A stretch of 64,000 nt of DNA. Source: Cytophagaceae bacterium. GTDB taxonomy: Bacteria > Bacteroidota > Bacteroidia > Cytophagales > Spirosomataceae. Location of the stretch: the NCBI GenBank assembly GCA_027486845.1, contig JAIXOL010000053.1, forward strand, positions 1 through 64,000, in the 5' to 3' direction. The notes beneath the pieces are model-generated. The model was given only the letters and a program-made list of their open reading frames with translations, was not told the origin of the DNA and searched no databases. The translations under genes were made by a program, and so were the position numbers. Below, in pieces: positions 16,856 to 25,186 of the stretch. How positions within the stretch are numbered: the stretch's first letter is position 1; each line of letters opens with the position of its first letter.

Positions 16856-18742
16856 TTATTTATTAATTAGGTACTCAGGTGATGTCATGATTAAAAAAAT
16901 GGCTAATCGTACCCTTCGATAAGCCTCATTCGTATTCGGAATTCCATTAGCATCTTCGGAGTAGGGCATACCTTTGATAGCTTGGCTGATTGTATTCAAA
17001 GATTCGGTAGAAAGACGACCATTGGCCAAAATAAGATTATATTTATCTAAAAGTTGAGGAAGTTTGTCATTACGGGCGAGTATGTAATCGGCTACCGTAT
17101 TATATTTAGGATCTTGATTTGGCTTGTAAGTTTCACCTGTAAAAAGACCATAATAATCAGTTGGGTCATCGTTTACTAGCCAATCATTGAGAGCGTTGAA
17201 ATAGCCGGTTAGTGTTTGCGAACTTAACAACTGAAATTCTGGACCGACTTTACCTGCATCTTTTAAAGGGCCGTTTGGAATATAGTCTGGACTATAAAAA
17301 TTAAAAACCGAAGGAGAGGAGAGTGGTCTTTGGGCGGTTTGGTCATAAACTCGGGCCATCGCATTTCTGAAAATACCATCTGTTGCTGTTAAATTAAGCC
17401 CTTTTATAAGGTTCATGTATCTGACAAAAGGTTCACGGAGCTTACCAAAAGCATCAGTTGCATCGCCACAACAATTTCGGGCTTCGGGGTCGAGTAAGAT
17501 GGCTCTAATTACCGATTTTAAATCTCCTCTTACGCCACTACCATTATTATTAAAAACGGTGGCAATTCGCTGAATAAATGCAGGGCTTGGATTAGAGGAA
17601 ATCAATCGCTGAATTAATCTACGAGAAACAAACGGCCCAACATTTGGGTGGTTGAAAATTATATTAAGAGCATCTTGAATATCGGCTTCTCCTTGCATGG
17701 CAGAACGGTTAGCAGTTGGGTCAACACTCGAAGATAAGAATATTTTTGTTCCTCTTTCGTGGCCATCAACAATTCTTGGACTTGTTTTCCATGGATTTTT
17801 CTTGGCATCACTTGAATCAATTCCGTAGAATTTCATTCGCTTCGTATAACTCCAATTATCCTTAGCATTAATGCCTAGGTATGTACCATCGCCCCAAGAA
17901 AGTCCAGTAAAAACCTTTGCTAAATTAGCTATATCATCATTATTATAAGTTGGAATCAGCTGACCATTATTATCCTTCTTTTCTGTGCCATCGAGGTTTA
18001 GTTGATACAGACCAATAGAAAATAACTGCATAATTTCACGGGCATAATTTTCGTCTGGATATGTTTGTTTACCTACATCTGTTGCATGATTATTCAAGAA
18101 AGTAAGATAAGACCCCATCGCTGGGTGGTAAGTGATTTTATCGAGAAGTGTACGATAATTGCCAAAGGCATTATCTAATAATACATCATAATAGCTTGCC
18201 AATGCGTATGGGTTTCCATCAAATGCTGATACTCGTGATGTTACCAAAATTTCACTCAATGCAAATGATACACGCCATCTTAACTGGTCGGGAGCGGTCA
18301 TACAACCCTGAAACCAGGCTACATCAAAATGCCAATTACCTACACCAACATTGGTAAGTGTATTGGTATTGACATTGTTTTTAATATTGAGTGAGTCGAC
18401 CATTGATTGGTGCAGATTCTTTACATAAGTTTCGATTCTGAAGCTATTCGACATTGCCAATTGCTCATCAAGCCATTTTTCAATGCTTTGATTGGCTACT
18501 TTCTGAATTTCAGAAAAGGTATTTCCAAATGTGGCTTGTGAAAGAAATCTTGCGGCTGCACTATAATTAGGCAGAAATCCGGTGCTTGAAAGGGTTTGTT
18601 GACCAGTATTGACAGTCGAACTTGAGGTAACATTTACTTTTTGAAGATTTCCTTTTCCGATAGTACTTGCTTGTTGAGCTAAGGCAACAGAAATTCCAAA
18701 ACAAATGAAGAATATAGCAAAGAGGGTACTTCTTGTTTTCAT
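16856..18742 (-). CDS. DUF1800 family exported protein
   Basis: 628-residue protein of the DUF1800 family with a Sec signal peptide (residues 1-22, ending ALAQ). Recognisable segments are AARFLSQATFG near the start, the NHATDVGKQTYPDENYAREI region, LYQLNLDG, FVSRRLIQRLISSNP and the C-terminal FLIMTSPEYL. It is the first gene of a minus-strand group continuing into the DUF1501 gene and then the PA14 protein. The function of the family is not known. Upstream lies a 343-base divergent region that holds a stress-regulon promoter facing the other way. Confidence 0.9.
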   Translation of the reverse strand: MKTRSTLFAIFFICFGISVALAQQASTIGKGNLQKVNVTSSSTVNTGQQTLSSTGFLPNYSAAARFLSQATFGNTFSEIQKVANQSIEKWLDEQLAMSNSFRIETYVKNLHQSMVDSLNIKNNVNTNTLTNVGVGNWHFDVAWFQGCMTAPDQLRWRVSFALSEILVTSRVSAFDGNPYALASYYDVLLDNAFGNYRTLLDKITYHPAMGSYLTFLNNHATDVGKQTYPDENYAREIMQLFSIGLYQLNLDGTEKKDNNGQLIPTYNNDDIANLAKVFTGLSWGDGTYLGINAKDNWSYTKRMKFYGIDSSDAKKNPWKTSPRIVDGHERGTKIFLSSSVDPTANRSAMQGEADIQDALNIIFNHPNVGPFVSRRLIQRLISSNPSPAFIQRIATVFNNNGSGVRGDLKSVIRAILLDPEARNCCGDATDAFGKLREPFVRYMNLIKGLNLTATDGIFRNAMARVYDQTAQRPLSSPSVFNFYSPDYIPNGPLKDAGKVGPEFQLLSSQTLTGYFNALNDWLVNDDPTDYYGLFTGETYKPNQDPKYNTVADYILARNDKLPQLLDKYNLILANGRLSTESLNTISQAIKGMPYSEDANGIPNTNEAYRRVRLAIFLIMTSPEYLINK

Positions 18743-18991
18743 TTATAAATTGTGTTTAGGAGTACAAGGTTGGAAAAAACTTTTGTAAAGTGTAATTAGA
18801 AATGACTAAGCGGTAATATTGATTAAAATTTACTATGTAAACTTACAACGAATTCTTGATGAAGATGGTATCCAAACTTGAATTTAGAAACGATAAAATT
18901 AATAAAATTTGCCAGTTGGTGTAAAAAAACAACATCTCACTCAGTATTTGCCTAATTATAAGAGGCCGAATTTTGAATCAAACCTACTCAA
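18743..18991. other. Upstream part of the divergent intergenic region
   Basis: No gene is visible between the DUF1800 start and the regulatory element at 18992. The sequence is AT-rich without obvious repeats. It must contain the minus-strand promoter of the DUF1800 operon, but no convincing -7/-33 pair could be picked by eye. Confidence 0.5.
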
Positions 18992-19057
18992 TGTGTGAAT
19001 TATGTAACAAATTTCTACAATTATATAAATTTTCTGGCTTTAAAATTCTCACCTTTA
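18992..19057 (+). promoter_or_regulatory. Stress-regulon promoter 1, before cupin/regulator operon
   Basis: TGTGTGAAT at 18992, first box AATTATGTAA at 18998, second box AATTATATAA at 19019 (21 bp later), -7-like ACCTTTA at 19051. Gene start is at 19086. The operon downstream includes both AraC-type regulators, the kinase and the response regulator, which implies autoregulation. Confidence 0.85.
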
Positions 19058-19085
19058 CGATATACGTAAATTAATTACAAATAGA

Positions 19086-19430
19086 ATGGATTCTGCTACT
19101 GATTTAGAGAAAGCTAAAGCACATATTATCGTCGAAATTAGTGAATATTTGCCTAATTCGGTGGTTAGTAAAACAATCATTCGAAAGATAACTGGCAATA
19201 TTACTGCTTCATCGTTTGATGCTGGAGAAGAACTGGCCGAGAAGATTTCTCCCTTTGATAATTATATACAGATTATTGATGGTAAAGCAGAAGTAACCAT
19301 CAACGGAAAGGTTTTTATGCTTGCCAAAGGGGAGGGTATTATTATTCCGGCACATGCTTCTCATATTTTTAATGCCAACGAACAATTCAAGATGATTTCT
19401 ACGGTCATCAAAAGTGGTTACGAAGATTAA
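19086..19430 (+). CDS. Cupin-domain protein
   Basis: Single-domain cupin of 114 residues. The first cupin motif is degenerate and lies around SSFDAGEELAEKISPFDNYIQIIDGKAEVTINGK. The second is GEGIIIPAHASHIFNANEQFKMI, which keeps a histidine (PAHASH). The first motif lacks the usual HxH pair, so metal binding is uncertain. It may sense a ligand or modify a small molecule. It is the first gene behind stress-regulon promoter 1 and is followed after 54 bases by the AraC-type regulator. Confidence 0.8.
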   Translation: MDSATDLEKAKAHIIVEISEYLPNSVVSKTIIRKITGNITASSFDAGEELAEKISPFDNYIQIIDGKAEVTINGKVFMLAKGEGIIIPAHASHIFNANEQFKMISTVIKSGYED

Positions 19431-19484
19431 CATCATTCTTATTGCTGTCTCAAAGATAGCAGTTTCAAAATTTATTGTTAAAGT

Positions 19485-20045
19485 ATGAAGTTATATATCA
19501 AATATATGGTGAGTTCTCGTTGCAAGATGATGGTAAAAGAAGCCCTAAAAGAACTTGGTTTACACTTTATTGTGGTTGATTTGGGCGTGGTCGATGTGAT
19601 GGAAGAGCTTTCTGGGGAACAAAAAGCAGCATTACAATCATTGCTTTTCAACGCTGGACTTGAACTCATGGATGACAAAAAGGCGATGCTAATTGAAAAA
19701 ATTAAAAAAGTAATCATCGAAATGGTGCATCATGCCGAAGAGTTGCCGAAAACAAATTTTTCGGATTTTATAAGTAAGAAACTTGATTACGATTATACCT
19801 ATTTGGCTAATTTATTTTCAGAAGTACAAGGTACTACAGTTGAGCAATACATTATTTCTCATAAAACTGAACGTATCAAAGAATTGATAGTTTATGGGGA
19901 AATGAATATTACTGAAATAGCCAATAAGATGAATTATAGCAGCGTAGCACATTTATCGAGTCAGTTTAAAAAAGCAACAGGTCTTACACCATCTCATTTC
20001 AAACAATTAAAAGAAAAAAGAAGAATTCCAATCGAAGAATTATAG
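19485..20045 (+). CDS. AraC-type regulator with HMA-like N-terminal domain (copy 1)
   Basis: 186-residue DNA-binding protein. Residues about 95-180 form an AraC-type double helix-turn-helix: the first helix pair is around DYTYLANLFSEVQGTTVEQYI and the second around MNITEIANKMNYSSVAHLSSQFKKATG. The first 70 residues (MKLYIKYMVSSRCKMMVKEA) look like a heavy-metal-associated (HMA) beta-alpha-beta fold, but only one cysteine of the usual CxxC pair is present. It lies 62 bases before a hybrid kinase and has a close paralogue at 22708. It is a candidate activator of the direct-repeat promoters in this locus; that link is inference. Confidence 0.85.
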   Translation: MKLYIKYMVSSRCKMMVKEALKELGLHFIVVDLGVVDVMEELSGEQKAALQSLLFNAGLELMDDKKAMLIEKIKKVIIEMVHHAEELPKTNFSDFISKKLDYDYTYLANLFSEVQGTTVEQYIISHKTERIKELIVYGEMNITEIANKMNYSSVAHLSSQFKKATGLTPSHFKQLKEKRRIPIEEL

Positions 20046-20107
20046 ATTCGTATATTTTGTAATATTCTTATAATCAATAATTTTTCAAACATTAACTCAT
20101 CAAAGCG

Positions 20108-22201
20108 ATGGTAAAAGTAAAAAAATCAGATGAGTTAATCATTGCCAATAAAGAACTGGCTTTTCAGAATAACGAAAAGGAAAAACGTGCTGAAGAACTT
20201 ATCATTGCTAAAAAAGAATTGACTTTTCAGAATAATGAAAAGGAAAAACGTGAAATTGAATTACAGATTCCTAACTATGCTCGAATTTTGATTGAAGCAA
20301 GTCTCGACCCTTTATTTACGATAAATCCTGCAGGCAAAATTACGGATATGAATAATGCTTCGGTCAATATTACGGGTTTATCAAGAGAAAAGCTTATCGG
20401 TACTGATTTCTTTGATTATTTTACTGACCCCGAAAAAGCTAGAGTAGGTTATGAAGAAATTTTTGCAAAAGGTTTTATTTCGGATTATCCACTCACGATT
20501 CGTGACCACAAATTTACAGATGTATTATTTAATGGCTCGATATATAAAGATGAGCATGGAAATGTACTTGGTGTAGTTGTAGTCGCACGGGATATTACCG
20601 AACAGAAAAGAACTGAAAAAGAACTGACTGAAGCTCGGATTTTTGCCGAATTGGCAACGGCTATTGCTGAAGAAGCTCAAAGTAAAGCCGAAGTTACGCG
20701 AAGAATAGCAGAAGAAGCTGTGAAGGCAAAACAGCAGTTTTTATCGAATATGAGTCACGAAATTCGTACGCCAATGAATGCAATCATTGGGTTTACAAAG
20801 GTTGTGTTAAAAACCGACCTTTCTGTAAAGCAAAGGGAGTATCTGACTGCGATTAAGATAAGTGGAGATGCTCTGATTGTACTTATTAACGATATTCTTG
20901 ATTTGGCTAAAGTCGATGCTGGAAAAATGACTTTTGAAGAAATTCCATTTAAACTCGCCTCGTCGATTTCGTCGATGTTGCATTTATTTGAAACCAAAAT
21001 TCAAGAAAAAAACCTCAAATTACTAATAGAATACGATAAAAAGATTCCAAAAGTTCTAGTCGGAGACCCTGTTCGTTTGCATCAAATTATCTTAAATTTG
21101 GTAAGTAATGCCGTAAAATTTACTACTCGTGGCACAATTACGGTAAGTGTTTGTTTGCTCGATGAGGATGATGAAAAAGCAAAGGTAAATTTTTCGATTT
21201 CGGATACTGGAATAGGAATTCAAGAAAATAAAATTGCCAATATATTCGATAATTTTCAGCAGGCTACTAGCGGTACATCTCGGCTTTATGGCGGAACTGG
21301 ACTTGGTTTGGCCATTGTAAAACAATTGGTTGAGCAGCAAGACGGAATAACGAATGTGAAGAGTAAAGTTGATGAAGGTTCGACTTTTAGTTTCTCATTG
21401 AGTTTTAAGAAAACAAAGGCTGAAGCCGAGGATATTAATGAGGTAATGGAATTTGATACTGAAATAAAAAACATAAAAATATTGGTGGTTGAAGACATGG
21501 TACTTAATCAATTATTGATGAAAACGCTACTCGACGACTTTGGTTTTGAATGTGACATTACGGCTAATGGCAAAATTGCCATCGAAAAATTAAAACAAAA
21601 ATCGTATAATATTATATTGATGGATTTGCAGATGCCCGAAATGAATGGTTTTGAGGCAACCGAATATATACGCAACATAATGCACTCGAATACACCAATT
21701 ATTGCACTCACTGCTGATGTAACAACCGTCGATTTGGCAAAATGCAGAGCCGTAGGAATGAACGATTATATAGCAAAACCATTGGATGAAAGGCTACTTT
21801 ATAGTAAAATTATCAGTTTAGTAAAGTCTGCTTCAAAGTTGAATATCGAGGAAGAAAACGAAGAAATAATAAAAATGAAATGTGTAGATTTGAAATATCT
21901 GAAACATCTTACCAAATCAAATCCGAAGTTAATGTCGGAAATGATTTCGTTGTATCTCGAACAGACACCGCCACTCATTTATTCAATGAAGCAAAGCTTG
22001 CAAATCAAAGATTGGTCATTATTGCATGCATCGGTGCACAAAATGATTCCTTCGTTTTCGATTATGGGAATTAGTGCCGATTTTGAACAAATGGCCAAAA
22101 AAATACAAGAATATGCTAGTAAGCAAGAGCAAACTGATAATATTTTGGAAATGGTCCTAAAACTAGAAAACTTGTGCGTGCAAGCTTGCCATGAATTATA
22201 A
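20108..22201 (+). CDS. Hybrid sensor histidine kinase (PAS-HisKA-HATPase-REC-Hpt)
   Basis: 697-residue cytoplasmic hybrid kinase with no membrane segments. The N-terminal coiled coil holds two copies of a 19-20-residue heptad-like unit (ELAFQNNEKEKR, ELTFQNNEKEKR). A PAS domain follows (about 55-165), then a HisKA helix with phospho-acceptor H217 (NMSHEIRTPMNA), a HATPase domain (N, G1 DTGIGI and G2 GGTGLGLAI boxes, about 320-435), a receiver with D506 (LMDLQMPEMNG) and an Hpt-like domain with H644. This is a full internal phosphorelay. The downstream single-domain regulator is the likely output. It belongs to the operon behind stress-regulon promoter 1. Confidence 0.93.
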   Translation: MVKVKKSDELIIANKELAFQNNEKEKRAEELIIAKKELTFQNNEKEKREIELQIPNYARILIEASLDPLFTINPAGKITDMNNASVNITGLSREKLIGTDFFDYFTDPEKARVGYEEIFAKGFISDYPLTIRDHKFTDVLFNGSIYKDEHGNVLGVVVVARDITEQKRTEKELTEARIFAELATAIAEEAQSKAEVTRRIAEEAVKAKQQFLSNMSHEIRTPMNAIIGFTKVVLKTDLSVKQREYLTAIKISGDALIVLINDILDLAKVDAGKMTFEEIPFKLASSISSMLHLFETKIQEKNLKLLIEYDKKIPKVLVGDPVRLHQIILNLVSNAVKFTTRGTITVSVCLLDEDDEKAKVNFSISDTGIGIQENKIANIFDNFQQATSGTSRLYGGTGLGLAIVKQLVEQQDGITNVKSKVDEGSTFSFSLSFKKTKAEAEDINEVMEFDTEIKNIKILVVEDMVLNQLLMKTLLDDFGFECDITANGKIAIEKLKQKSYNIILMDLQMPEMNGFEATEYIRNIMHSNTPIIALTADVTTVDLAKCRAVGMNDYIAKPLDERLLYSKIISLVKSASKLNIEEENEEIIKMKCVDLKYLKHLTKSNPKLMSEMISLYLEQTPPLIYSMKQSLQIKDWSLLHASVHKMIPSFSIMGISADFEQMAKKIQEYASKQEQTDNILEMVLKLENLCVQACHEL

Positions 22202-22230
22202 GAAGAACTTTTAAACATAAGAATTAAGCA

Positions 22231-22668
22231 ATGACAGTAAAAACAAATAAAATCAAAATCTTCTTGGTCGATGATGATGCCATATTTCTAAAATCATTGG
22301 AAATAGAATTTCTTCAACATGCTGATTTTGATATAGAAACTTATGTTTCAGGTGAACTTTGTATGAAACATTTATCAAATAACCCTGATGTTATTATTCT
22401 TGATTATAATCTCGATGGAATTGATAAAAATGCTATGAATGGACTCGAAACCCTCATTCAAATTAAATCTCTATATCCGAATATGCCCGTCGTAATCCTT
22501 TCATCTCAGGATAAAATTGATGTTGCTGTAAACTGTATGTACCATAAAGCTTTTGATTACGTAATGAAAAGTGAAACTGCTTTTGTGCGTCTGCAAAAAA
22601 TTATTGAAACAATTTTCCATTATCAAAAGATGGAAAAAGAACTCAATTGGTACATGGATAGAATGTGA
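22231..22668 (+). CDS. Single-domain response regulator
   Basis: 145-residue receiver-only protein. The acidic pocket is FLVDDDA (13-17), the phospho-acceptor is D58 (VIILDYNLDG), and the conserved S/K region is around VVILSSQDK and DYVMKSE. No output domain follows, only a short helical tail. It should receive phosphate from the hybrid kinase encoded 29 bases upstream and pass it on, or bind a partner such as one of the two flanking AraC-type proteins. The partner is not visible from sequence. Confidence 0.92.
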   Translation: MTVKTNKIKIFLVDDDAIFLKSLEIEFLQHADFDIETYVSGELCMKHLSNNPDVIILDYNLDGIDKNAMNGLETLIQIKSLYPNMPVVILSSQDKIDVAVNCMYHKAFDYVMKSETAFVRLQKIIETIFHYQKMEKELNWYMDRM

Positions 22669-22707
22669 GTTGAATCCAGAAAAGCACTCATTTTAACATG
22701 AAAATAT

Positions 22708-23268
22708 ATGAAACTATATATAAAATACATGGTCAGTTTGCGGTGCAAGATGGTAGTGAAAGCCGAACTAAGTAATTTAGGGCTTCACTATATGAATGTT
22801 TCGTTGGGTGAAGTTGAAATCATGGAAAATTTGACAAAAATACAGCATGAGGCCTTAAAAGAAGCATTACATAAATCGGGGCTTGAACTGATGGATGATA
22901 AAAAATCAATGTTGATTGAGAAAATAAAGAATGTAATCGTGGAAATGGTGCATTATACCGATGAGATTCCAAAAATAAATTTTTCGGATTATCTGCAAGG
23001 AAAACTACACTATGATTATACGTATTTAGCCAATCTTTTTTCTGAAACCGAAGGTATAACGGTTGAACATTATATCATGAATCATAAAATTGAACGAGTA
23101 AAAGAACTTATCATTTATGACGAACTGAACCTAACTGAAATTGCAGCAAAATTGCATTATAGTAGTGTCGCTCATCTCTCCAATCAATTTAAAAAAGTGA
23201 CAGGTCTTACACCGTCTTTTTTCAAATCTCTAAAAGATAAAAAGCGAAATACCCTTGATAGTGTGTGA
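22708..23268 (+). CDS. AraC-type regulator with HMA-like N-terminal domain (copy 2)
   Basis: Paralogue of the regulator at 19485, same length (186 residues) and alignable end to end. The N-terminal HMA-like fold starts MKLYIKYMVSLRCKMVVKAE; again one cysteine of CxxC is a serine. The AraC helix-turn-helix lies at about 95-180 (YTYLANLFSETEGITVEHYI and LTEIAAKLHYSSVAHLSNQF). It closes the regulator cassette, 39 bases after the response regulator. Its TGA stop codon is part of stress-regulon promoter 2. The two copies may bind the two boxes of the promoters, or respond to different signals. Confidence 0.85.
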   Translation: MKLYIKYMVSLRCKMVVKAELSNLGLHYMNVSLGEVEIMENLTKIQHEALKEALHKSGLELMDDKKSMLIEKIKNVIVEMVHYTDEIPKINFSDYLQGKLHYDYTYLANLFSETEGITVEHYIMNHKIERVKELIIYDELNLTEIAAKLHYSSVAHLSNQFKKVTGLTPSFFKSLKDKKRNTLDSV

Positions 23269-23328
23269 ATTATGTAATATTTAACGGAAATTATATAACA
23301 CTTTTGCCCCAAAAGATAATCACCTTTG
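23262..23328 (+). promoter_or_regulatory. Stress-regulon promoter 2
   Basis: TGTGTGAAT at 23262 contains the TGA stop of the second AraC gene. First box AATTATGTAA at 23268, second AATTATATAACAC at 23289 (21 bp), -7-like ACCTTTG at 23322. The coding start is at 23387. Confidence 0.88.
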
Positions 23329-23386
23329 TTTAGTGGAAATCGTTTCACGATTGTTCCGCCAACTGCGGAAAGCAAACAAAAATACA

Positions 23387-23701
23387 ATGCAAAAGTACTT
23401 ACTTTATATGATGGCGTTTTCGTTTTTATTATCATTTATTCCTGCACAACTAAGTGCCGAAACCAATGCTCTGATAAAAGACAAAACGACTAAAAATGAA
23501 TCGGCCGAAGCGAAGGTTTTATTGAGTCGCTTAGATGAAATCAAGGCTATGGATAAAAGTAAGCTTAGTTCACAAGAAAAAAAGCAATTACGTAAAGAAG
23601 TTCGTACCTTAAAAACTAACCTTGCTACAATCAATGGTGGTGTTTATTTATCGGTAGGAGCAATCATTATCATCATTTTGTTGCTGATACTTTTACTTTA
23701 A
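23387..23701 (+). CDS. Small membrane-anchored coiled-coil protein
   Basis: 104-residue protein from the ATG at 23387; a GTG at 23333 would extend it but lies only four bases after the promoter's -7 box. It has a signal peptide (about 1-24, ending LSAE), a charged helical middle (about 25-80, rich in Lys/Glu/Leu) and a C-terminal membrane segment of mostly Ile and Leu (about 86-104). This resembles small Bacteroidota envelope proteins of unknown function. It is the first gene behind promoter 2. A terminator and a repeat element follow before the next gene. Confidence 0.7.
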   Translation: MQKYLLYMMAFSFLLSFIPAQLSAETNALIKDKTTKNESAEAKVLLSRLDEIKAMDKSKLSSQEKKQLRKEVRTLKTNLATINGGVYLSVGAIIIIILLLILLL

Positions 23702-23723
23702 GATTTTTTCTTAAATAAATTAA

Positions 23724-23834
23724 GACTGAGACGAAAATAAGCGATAAAGAAACATTAAATTATTGATAATCAAGTTTTTATCGCTGCAGTGAACCGTCGA
23801 TATGGCGAATCTTCTCAAATCTCGTATCTCAGAA
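23724..23834. repeat. Intergenic element A, related to the element at 34322
   Basis: Contains TTGATAATCAAG at 23763-23774 followed by GCTGCAGTG, and ends in CTCGTATCTCAG, partly inverted relative to CTGAGACGA at its left end. The element at 34322-34440 shares the same words in the same order. Possibly a small non-autonomous mobile element or a structured RNA; no open reading frame is seen. Confidence 0.5.
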
Positions 23835-23884
23835 CATAAATCAAAAATAGGTAGGTAAATTATAGTGTTTAGTGGTGAGATTTC

Positions 23885-23926
23885 AAATCGCTTTTACCAA
23901 TCTTTATGTAAAAGCGATTTTTTTAT
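23885..23926 (+). terminator. Intrinsic terminator before the 78-residue protein gene
   Basis: AAATCGCTTTTAC and GTAAAAGCGATTT form a perfect 13-bp stem with a ten-base loop and are followed by T-rich sequence. It lies only 15 bases before the next coding start, with no room for another promoter after it, so it may act as a partial terminator or attenuator. Confidence 0.8.
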
Positions 23927-23940
23927 TTTAAAAATACCTC

Positions 23941-24177
23941 ATGAAAACAGAAAAACAACTCAATGCCAAAATTTTGGAAATGACTATGAAAATTCAAGAG
24001 CGATTTCCTGAATTATCAAAATACATTGCCGAAATGCCAATCACAATACCTAATGCTATTTCTCCCGAAATAAACATTAAAGCCTTACAAGAATACTACG
24101 ACTCTTTAGCAATTTTACTAAAAGATTATGCGGTCAATCACGTCTTTCAATCAAAAAAACACAATGAAAACAACTAA
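23941..24177 (+). CDS. Small protein of unknown function
   Basis: 78 residues, no signal peptide or membrane segment. The sequence is helical with a central proline-containing segment (ISKYIAEMP-like; ITIPNAISPEINIKALQEYY). I do not recognise a family. Its stop overlaps the next gene's start by 14 bases, so the two are translationally coupled. It lies right behind a strong hairpin. Confidence 0.6.
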   Translation: MKTEKQLNAKILEMTMKIQERFPELSKYIAEMPITIPNAISPEINIKALQEYYDSLAILLKDYAVNHVFQSKKHNENN

Positions 24178-24547
24178 ATATTTAGGCATTTGTATGGATA
24201 ATTCAAGTGCTCATATCATAGAACTTGGTCAAGAAACTACTGCAACAAAAGTCATTGATTCAAAATTTACACACGAAGAGCGAGAACAAAGTTTGAGCAA
24301 AGGTGAAAATCGAATGCACAACAAAGAGCAACAATTTCAAGCTGAATATTATAAAGAATTGGGTGAAATTATAAAAAACTACGAAGAAGTAATTCTCTTT
24401 GGTCCAACAAATGCAAAGGTTGAATTGATGAATATTTTAAAAGAAGACCAGCATTTCGACAAAATAAAAATTGATGTAAAGTCAGTCGATAAAATGACTG
24501 ATAATCAACAAGTTGCATTTGTGAAAGACTTTTTTTTAAAACATTAA
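24164..24547 (+). CDS. Possible eRF1-domain-like (baeRF/host-attachment-type) protein
   Basis: 127-residue cytoplasmic protein starting at the ATG at 24164, which overlaps the previous gene by 14 bases. The N-terminus MKTTKYLGICMDNSSAHII and the C-terminal part VILFGPTNAKVELMNILKED followed by VKSVDKMTDNQQVAFVKDFF resemble bacterial eRF1-domain-3-like proteins. These are small proteins linked to ribosome or stress biology. I base this on memory of the family pattern, so the assignment is weak. It forms a tight group with the 78-residue and acidic 123-residue proteins. Confidence 0.55.
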   Translation: MKTTKYLGICMDNSSAHIIELGQETTATKVIDSKFTHEEREQSLSKGENRMHNKEQQFQAEYYKELGEIIKNYEEVILFGPTNAKVELMNILKEDQHFDKIKIDVKSVDKMTDNQQVAFVKDFFLKH

Positions 24548-24573
24548 TTTTGGACGAATTTTAAAAATTAATT

Positions 24574-24945
24574 ATGAAAAAGAACAGCAATTCCGATTTG
24601 ACTAAACAACAAGTTGTGAAAGAACAAATCAATAGCTACCCTGGTTATCCGCTATATCCTGCAAGTGATGATATTTATAGCAGATTTAAAAAAGATGAAC
24701 TGATTGACCCCCAAGAAGCTGCTGAAATGCAAGATTCGATGGACAAAGCCAAAGTATATACTCGCAACGAAAAAGATTTTGACGACGATGTTTCTGGATA
24801 CCGTTCCGTGGGCGATGATTTAGACGTACCAGGCTCGGAATTGGACAACCAACAAGAAAATATTGGCAGTGAAGACGAAGAAAATAATTATTACAGTTTA
24901 GGTGGCGACAATCACATTGATTTGGAAGAAGACCGAGGCGATTAA
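24574..24945 (+). CDS. Small acidic protein of unknown function
   Basis: 123-residue strongly acidic protein, especially at the C-terminus (DLEEDRGD) and in the DDDVSGYRSVGDDLDVPGSE segment. A conserved-looking NSYPGYPLYPASDDIY lies near residue 22. There is no signal peptide. The composition suggests a disordered, water-soluble protein. Similar acidic proteins occur in Bacteroidota stress islands, but I know of no function. It lies 27 bases after the previous gene. Confidence 0.65.
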   Translation: MKKNSNSDLTKQQVVKEQINSYPGYPLYPASDDIYSRFKKDELIDPQEAAEMQDSMDKAKVYTRNEKDFDDDVSGYRSVGDDLDVPGSELDNQQENIGSEDEENNYYSLGGDNHIDLEEDRGD

Positions 24946-24984
24946 TATTTTTTTTAACACATTCAAACACAAAGATTTTTATTC

Positions 24985-25167
24985 ATGAAAGTAGCCATAT
25001 TCAGCACTAAATATTACGAGCGAGATTCTCTCAATGCCTCCAATCATGAAAATAAGCATAGCCTTACATATTTTGGAATCGTTAAATGCCGAAATCATTC
25101 ATTTGGTAACTTGCGGTATTTGTCATCTATAAATAAATTCAATCTACGAAGGTGGTTTTTTTATTAA
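24985..25167 (+). pseudogene. Remnant of a D-lactate dehydrogenase (LdhA-like) gene
   Basis: The first 30 codons read MKVAIFSTKYYERDSLNAS and then HSLTYF, which matches the N-terminus of LdhA-type 2-hydroxyacid dehydrogenases. The frame is then lost. A different frame reads ESLNAEIIHLVTCGIC, in line with the next family segment, before stopping. The whole catalytic and NAD-binding parts are missing, and the following gene is an alcohol dehydrogenase. I read this as a decayed gene fragment of about 180 bases rather than a working small protein. Confidence 0.55.
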
Positions 25168-25186
25168 ACTTAAACACACAACAGCC

